This document shows, one piece after another, positions 52,291 through 61,821 of a stretch of DNA of 64,000 nucleotides. Location of the stretch: positions 2,976,001 to 3,040,000 of the forward strand of contig CAJGZL010000001.1 in NCBI GenBank assembly GCA_904846145.1. Reading direction: 5' to 3'. The stretch's first letter is position 1. The number at the start of each line of letters is the position of its first letter. Source of the DNA: Psychrobacter immobilis (lineage in GTDB: Bacteria > Pseudomonadota > Gammaproteobacteria > Pseudomonadales > Moraxellaceae). Made by a program: the position numbers and the translations under genes. Below the pieces are notes generated by a model. The model was not told the origin of the DNA. It did no database searches and was given only the letters and a program-made list of their open reading frames with translations.

Positions 52291-54636
52291 TTAGACACCT
52301 TGACGCAAGATAAGATTGAACTCTTTTCTGATTAAGCCAAAATCACTAAAGCGTTTAGATCTGATCATCTGATTGGTCAGACGGATTAGCTCACGCCAGC
52401 GCGTATTCTCAGGTAACTCATTAATCCAATGCTTAAACTGTAGACTAATTTCCATCGAGTCCTCATCCAGTAATACTGCTCGTTCTAATTGCTCAAATTG
52501 ACGCCCTAACTGCCAAAAGCAAGTCACGGTTGCATGCTCTTGCTTCATAGCAGCATTACAAGCGTACAGCTGTAAGGTGGCAGCACGATAAGTACCTGCG
52601 CTTGAGAGGCGCTTAATTAAGTTATAGAGCTCTGCAGTATCTTTACCTAGTACCCCTTTGGCTTCTTGGACGTTGGCCTCAATCGACTGTATGACATTAG
52701 GGATGATAGTCTGCTCAAGATTAATCATGATTTGAGCTTTCATAACTTTAAGTGATTCGTCAGCATCAGCTTCAAAGCCTAAATGCGTGATCAGATGCTG
52801 TACTTGCGATTTTTTGAGATCGCCTTTGATTATCTGTTTCATGATGCTGTCGTAATAATACAGACGCTCACTGTAACGACCAAGCCAAATTAAATGACTG
52901 GCTGTTGAGAGTAGCAAGATCATAGGCGCATCATCTAAATGCTCATAACCTGCCTCTATAGGCTGCGCACGATCAAAGTATTCGGAGTGACTTGAGAGGT
53001 TTTTTTCAAGCGCATGGTCTGGCTTGCCAGCATTAGTATTAACATTGTCATTGGCACTGCTATCTGAAATGCTGTCATCAATAACCCAAGTGTCTTTGAT
53101 ACCGCCGCCTTGCGATGAGTTGACCACCAGTGAGCCTTCAACCATCGCGACACGGGTCAAACCACCTGGTACGATATCTACTGAACCATCGCCGTGACTG
53201 AGGATAAAGGGGCGCAAATCGATATGTCGCGGCGCGATACCATCAGCGACAGCAGTAGGGTTGGTTGAAAGCGAAATCGTCGGCTGCGCAATAAAGCCTG
53301 CTGGGTTTTCAAGTAAGCGAACACGATAGTCTTCAATCTCTTTTTTAGTGGAGGTTGGGCCAATAAGCATGCCATAGCCACCAGAGCCTTGCGTTTCTTT
53401 GACCACCAGCTTATCTAAATTATCTAAGACATATTTGAGCTCGTCTGGTTTACGGCATTGAAAGGTTTGGATATTGGGCAGTATTGGCTCTTCATCCAAA
53501 TAAAACTTAATCATATCAGGTACAAAAGGATAAAGACTTTTGTCATCAGCGACACCTGTGCCTGGCGCATTAGTTATGACGACATTGCCAGCACGATAAG
53601 CGCTCATCAGCCCTGATACGCCCAGTATAGAGCTGGACTCAAACGCTAATGGGTCAATAAACGGATCATCGATACGGCGATAGATCACATCGACTTGTAC
53701 TTTACCGCGTATGCCTTGCATGTAGACTTTGCTGTCTTCAACCACTAGATCATAACCATGTACCAGTGGCACATTCATCTCATGCGCTAAGAACGCATGC
53801 TCGTAATAAGCACTATTAAATCGCCCTGGGGTCAAGATTACAATTTGCGGATCGTATTTGCTCGTCGAGCTGGCAAGACATTTTTTGAGACGCATCGGGT
53901 AATCACTAATCCCTAGAATAGGGGTGTGATCGAACATCTCAGATAGTAGCGTCTCAGAGATATTACGGCTCTCCAGCATATAAGAGACGCCAGAGGGCGT
54001 GCGCAGATTATCCTCTAATACACAAAATGTGCCATCCTCATCACGGATCAAATCAATACCGCTAATATGCGAATAAATAGGCTTATCCAGCTCAATACCC
54101 ATCATCCATGGCTCATAGCAGCCACTAGCATAGACGTAACTATCAGGCACGACGCCTGCTTTCATAATAGCTTGCTCGTGGTAGATGTCATGCAAAAAGG
54201 CATTTAATGCAGTAATACGCTGCTTACAGCCTTTTTCAATGATCTCCCACTCACTAGCGGCGATAATACGTGGAATAATATCAAAAGGGATCATCCGTTC
54301 AATATTCTTAGCGTCGCTATAAACCGTAAAGGTGACACCCTTACGATAAAAGATATTTTCGGCTTGCTCATTAAGATGATTGAGCGCGTCCATATTGATG
54401 GTGTCTAGCCAATTACCAACGGTTTTGGCGACAGGCCGATACTGACCTTCGCTAATGATTAGCTCATCGAAGCTTGGTTTTTTAGTGGGTTTTTGCGTGT
54501 CTTTGCCAGCGCTTTTAGGACTATTCTTAGTTGCAGCGGCTGTAGATTGACTTTGCTCCTGAGTGCCATTGTCGGCTGAAGTTTGAGTATCTGTTGCAGA
54601 TTGAGTCTGTTTTTGAGTTTGGGTCTTTTTATTCAT
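52291..54636 (-). CDS. Fused circularly permuted ATP-grasp and alpha-E protein of the Anbu operon
   Basis: A 781-residue protein. The first 60 residues are a Lys/Gln/Thr/Ser-rich low-complexity tail. Then follows the circularly permuted ATP-grasp ligase (DUF404/DUF407): FTVYSDAKNIERMIPFDIIP, CVLEDNLRTPSGVSYMLESR and VVKETQGSGGYGMLIGP. After a disordered Asn/Asp linker (about residues 530-565), an alpha-E helical domain (DUF403) of about 210 residues begins at LLSTASHLIWLGRYSERLYY. The two domains are usually separate neighbouring genes, and free alpha-E proteins are about 300 residues. The start is ATG 54636 because GAGG lies 5-8 nt upstream; an ATG at 54651 is the alternative. ATP-grasp predicts amide or peptide ligation. 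Confidence 0.9.
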   Translation of the reverse strand: MNKKTQTQKQTQSATDTQTSADNGTQEQSQSTAAATKNSPKSAGKDTQKPTKKPSFDELIISEGQYRPVAKTVGNWLDTINMDALNHLNEQAENIFYRKGVTFTVYSDAKNIERMIPFDIIPRIIAASEWEIIEKGCKQRITALNAFLHDIYHEQAIMKAGVVPDSYVYASGCYEPWMMGIELDKPIYSHISGIDLIRDEDGTFCVLEDNLRTPSGVSYMLESRNISETLLSEMFDHTPILGISDYPMRLKKCLASSTSKYDPQIVILTPGRFNSAYYEHAFLAHEMNVPLVHGYDLVVEDSKVYMQGIRGKVQVDVIYRRIDDPFIDPLAFESSSILGVSGLMSAYRAGNVVITNAPGTGVADDKSLYPFVPDMIKFYLDEEPILPNIQTFQCRKPDELKYVLDNLDKLVVKETQGSGGYGMLIGPTSTKKEIEDYRVRLLENPAGFIAQPTISLSTNPTAVADGIAPRHIDLRPFILSHGDGSVDIVPGGLTRVAMVEGSLVVNSSQGGGIKDTWVIDDSISDSSANDNVNTNAGKPDHALEKNLSSHSEYFDRAQPIEAGYEHLDDAPMILLLSTASHLIWLGRYSERLYYYDSIMKQIIKGDLKKSQVQHLITHLGFEADADESLKVMKAQIMINLEQTIIPNVIQSIEANVQEAKGVLGKDTAELYNLIKRLSSAGTYRAATLQLYACNAAMKQEHATVTCFWQLGRQFEQLERAVLLDEDSMEISLQFKHWINELPENTRWRELIRLTNQMIRSKRFSDFGLIRKEFNLILRQGV

Positions 54637-54651
54637 AAATACCTCACGCAT

Positions 54652-54963
54652 CCTTGATAGAGTTATTGACTAAGGACTATAGACTAATAGTGCTGAGTCC
54701 TATAGCTGTTTTAATTGATCACATATCCTATGTCTGACCTCGACTATACCGCGTCTATAGGCTTATGCACAACATGAGTTTGATAATTTAATAACGTTAA
54801 AGTTACAATCTAAACGATAATTAAAACAATCATTACGAATAATATAAGCACTTGCACGATCATTATCTATAGCTCAATGTCAAAATATACTGATAATAAA
54901 GAAGCGCTATAAAATCAATGTTAATAAACGTGAATTAAGACAAGTAAAGGGGTAAACGTAACT
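54652..54963. other. Divergent spacer between the Anbu operon and the GDSL gene
   Basis: A 312-bp AT-rich spacer that must hold both promoters. No repeat, RNA or confident operator is seen. Confidence 0.45.
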
Positions 54964-55608
54964 ATGCACAGTTGTTATTCGTTTATAAGATCAGCTACTG
55001 TTGCAATAGCTATTATCAGCCTAAACGGCTGTAGTAATAATAATGAGGATGTCATTGAGCTTGTCTTACCGACAGGCAGTAATGTTGTCGCATTAGGGGA
55101 CTCACTCACTTACGGTTATAGCGTCGATAGAGACCTTTCTTATCCTGCGGTGTTAGCAGATATGACCGGTTGGAAAATCATCAATGCCGGTGTCAATGGT
55201 AATACTTCAGCCAATGTACTGGGGCGGATTGATACTGTTATCGCGCAAAATCCAGATTTGGTATTACTGAGCGTCGGTGGTAATGATGTACTGCGCCGAG
55301 TACCGTCAGAGGTTACAGCGGCTAATATCACAACGGCTGTCAAGCAGCTAAAAGCCGCCAATATTGACGTTACCCTAATCGCACAGCCTTATTTTAGCGC
55401 CAGTGCACTGTTCGGTCGTGCCAGCGACAATCCAATCTATGCCAGTATCGCCAAGAGCGAAAACGTACCGCTATATAGCAAGCGCTGGTCTGAGGTGATC
55501 TCTAACAATGCGCTTAAGTCCGACCAAATTCATGCCAATGCCGCAGGCTATCGCTACTTTGCAGAGGGGTTGTACGCGTATTTACAACAAAATGGAGTAG
55601 CGCGTTAA
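54964..55608 (+). CDS. GDSL-family (TesA-like) esterase/lysophospholipase lipoprotein
   Basis: A 214-residue SGNH hydrolase. Block I is VVALGDSLTYGYSVD with the nucleophile Ser, block II NAGVNGNTSANVLGRI (Gly, Asn), block III LLSVGGNDVLRRV (Asn) and block V SDQIHANAAGYRYFAEGL (Asp, His). The fold is close to E. coli TesA (periplasmic thioesterase/lysophospholipase L1). The leader ends in a lipobox-like LNGC (Cys23), so it is probably a membrane-anchored periplasmic lipoprotein instead of free. A perfect terminator follows at 55630-55667. Confidence 0.92.
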   Translation: MHSCYSFIRSATVAIAIISLNGCSNNNEDVIELVLPTGSNVVALGDSLTYGYSVDRDLSYPAVLADMTGWKIINAGVNGNTSANVLGRIDTVIAQNPDLVLLSVGGNDVLRRVPSEVTAANITTAVKQLKAANIDVTLIAQPYFSASALFGRASDNPIYASIAKSENVPLYSKRWSEVISNNALKSDQIHANAAGYRYFAEGLYAYLQQNGVAR

Positions 55609-55629
55609 ACTTTGAACGATTTTTAGATA

Positions 55630-55667
55630 TAAAAAGGAGCGCTTAATCAATAAGCGCTCCTTTTTAT
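55630..55667. terminator. Terminator of the GDSL gene (bidirectional)
   Basis: AAAAAGGAGCGCTTA-ATCAA-TAAGCGCTCCTTTTT, a perfect 15-bp stem with A and T runs between convergent genes. Confidence 0.94.
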
Positions 55668-55708
55668 TCGTATCCCTTAAAACAAAGCGTTAAGCTTGAC
55701 GGTGATAG

Positions 55709-56791
55709 CTACATCACAACGATTAATCCTTCATCGGCAGGTATCTTGCCCGCGCATACCTCAGCGTATACTTTGGATAATCCTTCAACGCCATTGAGCT
55801 GCTTAATTTGCAACCATTCATTGGTTTTTGCCATGCTGTGCATTACATAACGCATGGACTGCTTATTGAATGCTTCCATACCTAATTGCTTTATTAGATG
55901 CTGAATGTGACTCGGCGCAAAGAACGGATGGCTTCGCTCACGGATAATACCCTCGACCTGACGCGGCTCATCCCAATGGGTCGCACCGACATTGCTGGTA
56001 TAACGCATGTTATCACCTAAATGCGTATGCAAGCGACTGAGCACATCGGTATTGGCGGACATATCGATAATAGCTGTGGGTTTACTGGCATCGATCTGTT
56101 CTAGATCATCATAGCTGAGCACACTATCGTAAGCGTTGATTGAGTTCACAAAGTCAACGTTACGCGCTGAGGTCAGACCAATCACTGCAGGCGCGTTGTC
56201 ATCATTAATGAGGCCATAAGCCAACCCTGTACTGGTCTTACTTGAAGCGCTAATGATGATAATTTGCTCGGCATCGAACCAGTGATTGCTCTCAAGCAAA
56301 TCGTGCAAGCAATACGAGGTTAAGTGCAGCACGAATAGCAGCATACGTGAATTATCATTAGCACGATCATAGCCACGCTCATGATTGACGCGCTGATATA
56401 AATTATAGCCTGGCGGCAGGTGCGAGCGATGGTCGCTGGCATCCATCATACTCGTCTTGGTGATGTGAGCAGGCTTGAGCACTAGCTCATTGGCGGGCGG
56501 GAAGTAACCAAATAGATGCTCACCAACAGGTAGATCTGCACAGTTTGACTCGACGACATCCGCAAAGCCCCAGACTGGAATGATGCCCCATTGCTTAGGG
56601 TCGTCACCGTTTGGCGCAAAGAACTGCCAGTAACGTAGTTGATCGCCCATGACCGCATAAGTGATATTGTTCGCGGTAAAAGCAAAGCGATCGACTTTGA
56701 CTAGTACCTCTAAGTCGCTGATCGTTTGCGCGGGTGCTTCAACTACACGCGATTGGGCCAAATCTGCTTTATTAGTTTGAAATTCCTGCAT
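55709..56791 (-). CDS. DUF2855 family protein (MDR-like)
   Basis: A 360-residue protein of the DUF2855 family. It shares the overall layout of medium-chain dehydrogenases: an N-terminal GroES-like part (LVKVDRFAFTANNITYAVMG; WGIIPVWGFADVVES), then a nucleotide-fold part (IIIISASSKTSTGLAYGL). The zinc ligands and the classical GxGxxG are not evident, so activity is uncertain. It is a lone gene, and start ATG 56791 is preceded by AAAAGGA. Function unknown; NAD(P)-dependent redox is only inferred from fold similarity. Confidence 0.83.
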   Translation of the reverse strand: MQEFQTNKADLAQSRVVEAPAQTISDLEVLVKVDRFAFTANNITYAVMGDQLRYWQFFAPNGDDPKQWGIIPVWGFADVVESNCADLPVGEHLFGYFPPANELVLKPAHITKTSMMDASDHRSHLPPGYNLYQRVNHERGYDRANDNSRMLLFVLHLTSYCLHDLLESNHWFDAEQIIIISASSKTSTGLAYGLINDDNAPAVIGLTSARNVDFVNSINAYDSVLSYDDLEQIDASKPTAIIDMSANTDVLSRLHTHLGDNMRYTSNVGATHWDEPRQVEGIIRERSHPFFAPSHIQHLIKQLGMEAFNKQSMRYVMHSMAKTNEWLQIKQLNGVEGLSKVYAEVCAGKIPADEGLIVVM

Positions 56792-57345
56792 GACTTTGTC
56801 CTTTTATTATGGTTCAACGTTTATCATAACCTACAAGCACCTTGATAAAGTCATAAAGACGCTTGTAAGCTGACAAAAATCTAAGCCTTTGCGTGACGCG
56901 CTCACGCACAATAAGAATCCTGATTGGAAACGTATGGCGCTGCGAGTCGTCGTTAATCAATTGGACGCGGCAAAACAGTCGGCTTAAAGTGAGTTATTCA
57001 AAATATACAAAATCGTTTTTCTTAGAAAATGACTGTTTTAGTAAGCGAATATTTTATAGATGATTTTACAGACGAATGCTTTGTAGAGGACTATAAGTGT
57101 ACGTTTTACGATTCTTGCATTATGTAAATACCATCTCCGCCTTGAGTTTGACGGCAGAGGTTATGCAGCAAATAGATAAGATGGATATAAATTAAGTTAT
57201 TGATTTTGTTTATATTATGTCGGTTTGTAAGCTATGTCTTTAGGCAAAGCATTTTATCTTTTTTAAAGTAATAAGCGAAAAGGGCAGTATACGAGTTACA
57301 CAGTGCGCTGCCTTTTCCTTTTTGTAACGCTTGCCAGCCAAACGA
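56792..57345. other. 554-bp spacer, no gene recognised
   Basis: An AT-rich region upstream of the DUF2855 gene and downstream of the lipoprotein gene. Only the possible terminator at 57279-57325 is seen. No conserved frame or structured RNA is supported. Confidence 0.5.
57279..57325 (-). terminator. Possible terminator of the lipoprotein gene at 57346
   Basis: On the minus strand AAAGGCAG ... CTGCCCTTTT forms a stem around a large loop, followed by a T-containing stretch. Moderate quality. Confidence 0.5.
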
Positions 57346-57993
57346 CTATATTGTCCATTGATCTGAGATAATAGCCACTAGGTAGCGCTGCCCTTGATAT
57401 TCATCAAACACCAAGCGCATTGCGCGCCAGTCCATGCCGCTATATTGCTCACTGCCACCATGATAAAACTCAACAAAATCAGCGTCTTGATAGACCTGAT
57501 TTAAGTTATTGATGCTATTGCCGATAGCTTTTGAGTCATTTACGCTAATGGTCGGCTGGTTATCAAATTGCTTAGCATTAACCCACGTCTCCAAGTATTT
57601 AGGTAGTGGCGTGACTAACAGCTCACCTGTACCGTCCTTTTCACCCCACGTGAAGCGGATATTGGACTGCTGCAGATACTGAGTGAACTGCGCACGACTA
57701 AAGACTTTATCGGACTGAGGACGGACATAGGCATACATCGAAAAGCGTACGCCACGTGTCGGGTGGATATCACTGATAATACTGGCATAGTCTTTATTGG
57801 CGAGGGCAGATTGTATGCCAAGCGCTTGTTCAGTCAGGGATTGATTTGTGGTCATGGGATCATTTGAAGTGTCTGGCGAGCTGTTTTGCTCAGTAGGTGC
57901 AGTATTGCTAGGTAGCGACTGACAGCCTGTTACTGTTAACAATAGTGCCAAGCTAGCTGCGATAGCTAAAGATGAGCGAGAGAATGAAATCAT
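57346..57993 (-). CDS. Hypothetical lipoprotein
   Basis: A 215-residue protein. The start is ATG 57993, as AAAGGA lies 8-11 nt upstream; the longer frame start has no RBS. Signal peptide core LAIAASLALLLTV with lipobox VTGC (Cys24). An Asn/Thr/Ser-rich linker is followed by a mixed alpha/beta domain rich in aromatic residues (RFSMYAYVRPQSDKVFSRAQ, FVEFYHGGSEQYSGMDWRAM, LVAIISDQWTI). No known domain was recognised. The C-terminal part resembles conserved 'hypothetical lipoprotein' families of Moraxellaceae. Confidence 0.75.
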   Translation of the reverse strand: MISFSRSSLAIAASLALLLTVTGCQSLPSNTAPTEQNSSPDTSNDPMTTNQSLTEQALGIQSALANKDYASIISDIHPTRGVRFSMYAYVRPQSDKVFSRAQFTQYLQQSNIRFTWGEKDGTGELLVTPLPKYLETWVNAKQFDNQPTISVNDSKAIGNSINNLNQVYQDADFVEFYHGGSEQYSGMDWRAMRLVFDEYQGQRYLVAIISDQWTI

Positions 57994-58173
57994 AAAAGTA
58001 TTCCTTTTAAATATATAAAAAAGCATAATGTATTGTTATATTGCGGTGAGAATGATCGATAAGTGGTGTCATTCATTGTCGATAGTAATAAGATTATGTA
58101 GCAGACAATGCACATAGTTATGCTTAAATAAAGATTAGCTATAAGTAGTCATGATGTCGTTTAGGAGAACATT

Positions 58174-58680
58174 ATGCAAATGATATATTTATTGATAAAG
58201 AGGCTTCGGCTAGTATTGTTATTAATAACAATGATGACCAGTTCGGCTGTTGGCAATAATAAGCAATTTATAACAATGGACACAGCTAAGATAGCAATCA
58301 TTAGCCAAATGTATGAGCAAGATATCAGTGTAGAAGGATTTAGCGAAAAACCTGTATTATTGGAATATAGTACAGCGGATTTACAAGCTGCGTTTGTGCT
58401 TGAGCAAGCATATTTTGATAGAGAACAGATAAGCTGCAATATTGGTCATGATATCTTGTGGGATTCGCAAGATCCTGACTACAGCCAAGACAAGCAGTTT
58501 GCGATGACTGAGCAAGGCTTAGTCAAAGTCAGCTTAGCACAAGGCCAAGATATTTATTACGAGCTGGCATGTAGCAGTATCGATGAAAAAGCAGAATGTA
58601 AAATTGCTGACGTGATGTTAGATGAAGATATATATGGTAGTCGGACGTTAAAAAGTTATCTTATAAAAAACTGCGTTTAG
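58174..58680 (+). CDS. Hypothetical small exported protein
   Basis: A 168-residue protein with a signal peptide (LLIKRLRLVLLLITMMTSSA, cleaved after about residue 26). The mature part is acidic with four cysteines (SCNIG, LACSSID, ECKIAD, KNCV), likely two disulfides, so it is probably periplasmic. AGGAG lies about 9 nt before the ATG at 58174, supporting expression. No family is recognised. Codon use is similar to the surrounding genome. Confidence 0.6.
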   Translation: MQMIYLLIKRLRLVLLLITMMTSSAVGNNKQFITMDTAKIAIISQMYEQDISVEGFSEKPVLLEYSTADLQAAFVLEQAYFDREQISCNIGHDILWDSQDPDYSQDKQFAMTEQGLVKVSLAQGQDIYYELACSSIDEKAECKIADVMLDEDIYGSRTLKSYLIKNCV

Positions 58681-58860
58681 ATAGTCGGCGTGAATTTTAA
58701 AATTACTTTAAATATCTACGAGCAGAGACATTATGTGAAATTATATACGTAAAGTCTTAATATGGTGCAAACTCTAATAGTTAACTGGAATTTAAATAAT
58801 CCCAAAGCCGTTGGTTTGTTTTCGCATAATGTATATTATGTTAAATAGACTCTATATTAG

Positions 58861-59775
58861 TTAACCGTTTATATCCATAGTCGTTATTTTCTCGACTAAA
58901 AAGTCCACTGCCGCTTTTACCTTTGGTACTAGATAGCGCTGTTTTTGGTACAGCAAATAAACCGCCATATCAGCATTTTGTGTGATGGCCAAATCGTGCT
59001 CAAATATCAGCTCTTGTAGTGCGCCTGATTCAAGATAAGATGCTAACGCCCAACGAGTTGACATAAAAACACCTTCACCATTGCAAGCTTTTTTGGCAAG
59101 CCAATCGCCATTGTTGGAGATGGCAACCGCAGGCCCTGACACATCGTGCCACTGATCCTCTATATAACATAACCACGGCGTTGGCCCTGTTGGGGTTTTA
59201 AAATACAGACCGCTATGATTTTTGAGCTCCATGGCAGTGCTTGGCATGCCATGCTTTGTAAAATAGCTTGGTGCGGCGACTGGAATAAAGCCATTATCCA
59301 TAAGCCTGATCGCAATCACTCGCTCATTTGGTGCGTAACCACCACGAATAGCGATATCGACATCATCGCGTCCCAATGTCGACAACTCATCACTCAAACT
59401 GACATCCAATACAATCTGTGGGTACAAAGCACTAAACTCATCTAAGATCGGCAATACTACTTTTTCTCCAAAACCTACCATCGAGCTAATACGCAAACGA
59501 CCCATTGGTGTAGTCTGATAGCTACGAACAGTCTCTTTGCTTTGCTCTAGTTGACTAAGTATCTGCTGCACGTCATTATAATAGACCTGCCCTACTTCGG
59601 TCAGTTTGACCATTCGCGTTGAGCGCTTTAATAATGTGGCTCCCAATGTTTTTTCTAAATCTGACACTCGTCTCGATAATGATGATGGTGGCACATTAAA
59701 CACTTTTGCTGCCTTGGTAAAACTACCTGTTTCGACAACTTTACAAAAATAACGTATTGCACGTAACTGATCCAA
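58861..59775 (-). CDS. LysR-family transcriptional regulator
   Basis: A 304-residue LTTR. The N-terminal helix-turn-helix is MDQLRAIRYFCKVVETGSFT followed by AAKVFNVPPSSLSRRVSDLE (about residues 20-40). The effector domain begins near residue 90 (MGRLRISSMVGFGEKVV). It is similar to the DsdC/CrgA-like group that regulates oxidoreductase genes. The start, ATG 59775, faces the truncated GST gene and the oxidoreductase at 60496, which are probable targets. Confidence 0.92.
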   Translation of the reverse strand: MDQLRAIRYFCKVVETGSFTKAAKVFNVPPSSLSRRVSDLEKTLGATLLKRSTRMVKLTEVGQVYYNDVQQILSQLEQSKETVRSYQTTPMGRLRISSMVGFGEKVVLPILDEFSALYPQIVLDVSLSDELSTLGRDDVDIAIRGGYAPNERVIAIRLMDNGFIPVAAPSYFTKHGMPSTAMELKNHSGLYFKTPTGPTPWLCYIEDQWHDVSGPAVAISNNGDWLAKKACNGEGVFMSTRWALASYLESGALQELIFEHDLAITQNADMAVYLLYQKQRYLVPKVKAAVDFLVEKITTMDING

Positions 59776-59838
59776 CTGAGCTCTCCAACCACTAAATATC
59801 TAAGTATTTTTTATTTTATTATTGCCATAAAAGCAATA

Positions 59839-60387
59839 GTGGTTGGCAAAGTACCCGCTATCACAACAGCTGAAGGTTTTGAGCTGTCAGAGTCCAGTGT
59901 TATCTGCGATTTTCTTGAAGATAGTTATCCCAAAAAGCCGCTATATCCCAAACCGGCCACAGAACGTGCGGTCGTACGTCAAATTATGAAAATAGCAGAG
60001 CTTTATTTTGAGCTATCTAGCCGTCGACTGATACCTTTTGTCTTCTCGGGGGCACAAGCACCACAAGTAATCAAAGACGAGGTACGTCAAGTCTTGACGC
60101 GCGGTATTATTGCTATGAATCGTTTGTGTAAATTTTCACCTTGGATTGCAGGCGATACATTCACGATGGCTGATATTTATATGTATTATGTCGCTACTAT
60201 CGTACATACCTTTGCTTCAAGCCAGCTTAATTGGGATGTCTTAGCAGAGATTGACGGTATGAAAGCGTGGAACGATACGATGAAGCAAACTGACATTGTT
60301 CAAGCTATAGAAGCTGATCGTATGGCAAATATGCCAGAATTTATGCAACACGTACAAGCCCAAATCAAAGCTGCCAATACCAAGTAG
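59839..60387 (+). pseudogene. Glutathione S-transferase lacking its N-terminal half-domain
   Basis: A 182-codon frame with a GTG start, beginning inside the GST N-domain at GKVPAITTAEG followed by ELSESSVICDFLEDSYP (the conserved ExSxxI glutathione contact), and a complete C-terminal helical domain (FSPWIAGDTFTMADIYMYYV). About 50 residues with the first beta-alpha-beta and the catalytic Ser/Tyr are missing. The 63 bp upstream of the start, back to the LysR start at 59775, do not encode them in any obvious frame. It is probably a truncated remnant, though the remaining part is intact and could be expressed. The deletion probably arose when the LysR side was rearranged. Confidence 0.75.
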
Positions 60388-60495
60388 AGCTGAACTAAAC
60401 AAAGCTAAATAATAGCTCATTTAAATAACGAACTATTTACGATCAACAAAAGACGCTTTGTCTAATACCTTTAATCATTTGCAGGAGCAAAAATT

Positions 60496-61623
60496 ATGAG
60501 CGATACAAACATACAATTAATATCTACCATTAGTGCCGACAACAAACTTACCGTATCATTGCAAGATATCGGCATGCCGCAGCCAAATGACGATCAAGTT
60601 GTCGTACGTATTGAAGCGGCGCCACTCAATCCATCAGATTTAGCGATTTTGTTTAGCGTCGCTGATATGTCTACCGCTGCGCAATCAGGTACCGAGAAAA
60701 ACCCAGTTATCACAGCGGACGTCCCTGACAAATTCATGCCAGCGGTCAAAACCCGCGTGGGCAAAGATACGCCTGTCGGTAATGAAGGCGCAGGTACTGT
60801 AGTTGCCGCAGGCGCGTCACCGGCAGCGCAAGCCTTGATGGGAAAAATCGTTGCGGTCATCGGTGGCGGTACTTATCGTCAGTATCACTGCGTCAACGTA
60901 CAAAGCTGCTTGGAGCTAAAAGAAGGCACAACGGCTAAAGAAGGCGCATCCTCTTTCGTCAATCCGCTAACCGCCCTTGCGATGACTGAGACCATGCGCG
61001 CAGAAGGTCATAAGGCGATTGTTCATGCAGCAGCCGCTTCAAGCCTAGGTCAAATGCTTAATCGTATTTGTATGGCTGATGGCATCGATCTTGTCAATAT
61101 TGTCCGTAAAGAAGAGCAAGAAACCTTGCTTCGTAATATGGGCGCAAAATACGTGGTTAACTCAAGCAGCGAGTCATTCCTTGCTGATTTGACTTCAGCG
61201 ATTATCGAGACGGGCGCTACGATTGCCTTTGATCCTATCGGCGGTGGTCAGCTAACCAGCGATATCTTGAACTGTATGGAAGCCGCTATCACACGCGACG
61301 TCGAAGAATACAGCGTATACGGCTCTAATACCTTTAAGCAAGTCTACGTTTATGGCGGATTAAACCGAGGTCCTATTGTCCTTAATCGCAACTTTGGTTT
61401 TTCTTGGGGCGTTGGCGGTTTCTTGTTGTTCAATGCACTCGGTAAATTGGGAACCAAAACCGTTATGAAAATGCGTCAACGTGTGGCAGATGAGATCACT
61501 ACTACCTTTGCCAGCAGCTATACTCATGAAGTGTCATTACCTGAGGTTCTACACTTACAGTCTATCGCCGCCTATGGCAAACAAGCCACAGGTGAGAAAT
61601 ACTTAATTAAGCCTCAAAGCTAA
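60496..61623 (+). CDS. Zinc-type MDR oxidoreductase (quinone/alcohol dehydrogenase-like)
   Basis: A 375-residue medium-chain dehydrogenase/reductase. The GroES-like part includes VRIEAAPLNPSDLAILFSVA and VGNEGAGTVVAAGASP; the nucleotide site is in KAIVHAAAASSLGQMLNRIC. The usual GxGxxG is replaced by AAAASSLG, as in several quinone-oxidoreductase-like enzymes. The catalytic-zinc Cys is not evident. The family reduces quinones, enals or ketones with NADPH; the substrate here is unknown. RBS CAGGAG precedes ATG 60496. A terminator follows at 61696-61731. It is likely controlled by the LysR gene at 58861-59775. Confidence 0.85.
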   Translation: MSDTNIQLISTISADNKLTVSLQDIGMPQPNDDQVVVRIEAAPLNPSDLAILFSVADMSTAAQSGTEKNPVITADVPDKFMPAVKTRVGKDTPVGNEGAGTVVAAGASPAAQALMGKIVAVIGGGTYRQYHCVNVQSCLELKEGTTAKEGASSFVNPLTALAMTETMRAEGHKAIVHAAAASSLGQMLNRICMADGIDLVNIVRKEEQETLLRNMGAKYVVNSSSESFLADLTSAIIETGATIAFDPIGGGQLTSDILNCMEAAITRDVEEYSVYGSNTFKQVYVYGGLNRGPIVLNRNFGFSWGVGGFLLFNALGKLGTKTVMKMRQRVADEITTTFASSYTHEVSLPEVLHLQSIAAYGKQATGEKYLIKPQS

Positions 61624-61695
61624 TGATGTTTTTAGCCAGTTGATTGATGGTACAGATAGCCTTCGAGCTCAAAACCATCTATAAAACTAGGTACG

Positions 61696-61731
61696 AAAAA
61701 GGCAGATACCGTATACAGTATCTGCCTTTTT
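61696..61731. terminator. Terminator of the MDR oxidoreductase gene (bidirectional)
   Basis: AAAAAGGCAGATAC-(cgtataca)-GTATCTGCCTTTTT, a strong hairpin between convergent genes. Confidence 0.93.
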
Positions 61732-61821
61732 GATGATTTATCCTAGGATGTTATTATTAGACATATCGTCAGCTAGCAAAGTAACTTGCCGGATAGCTGA
61801 ATAAGCAACACACTAATTGTC

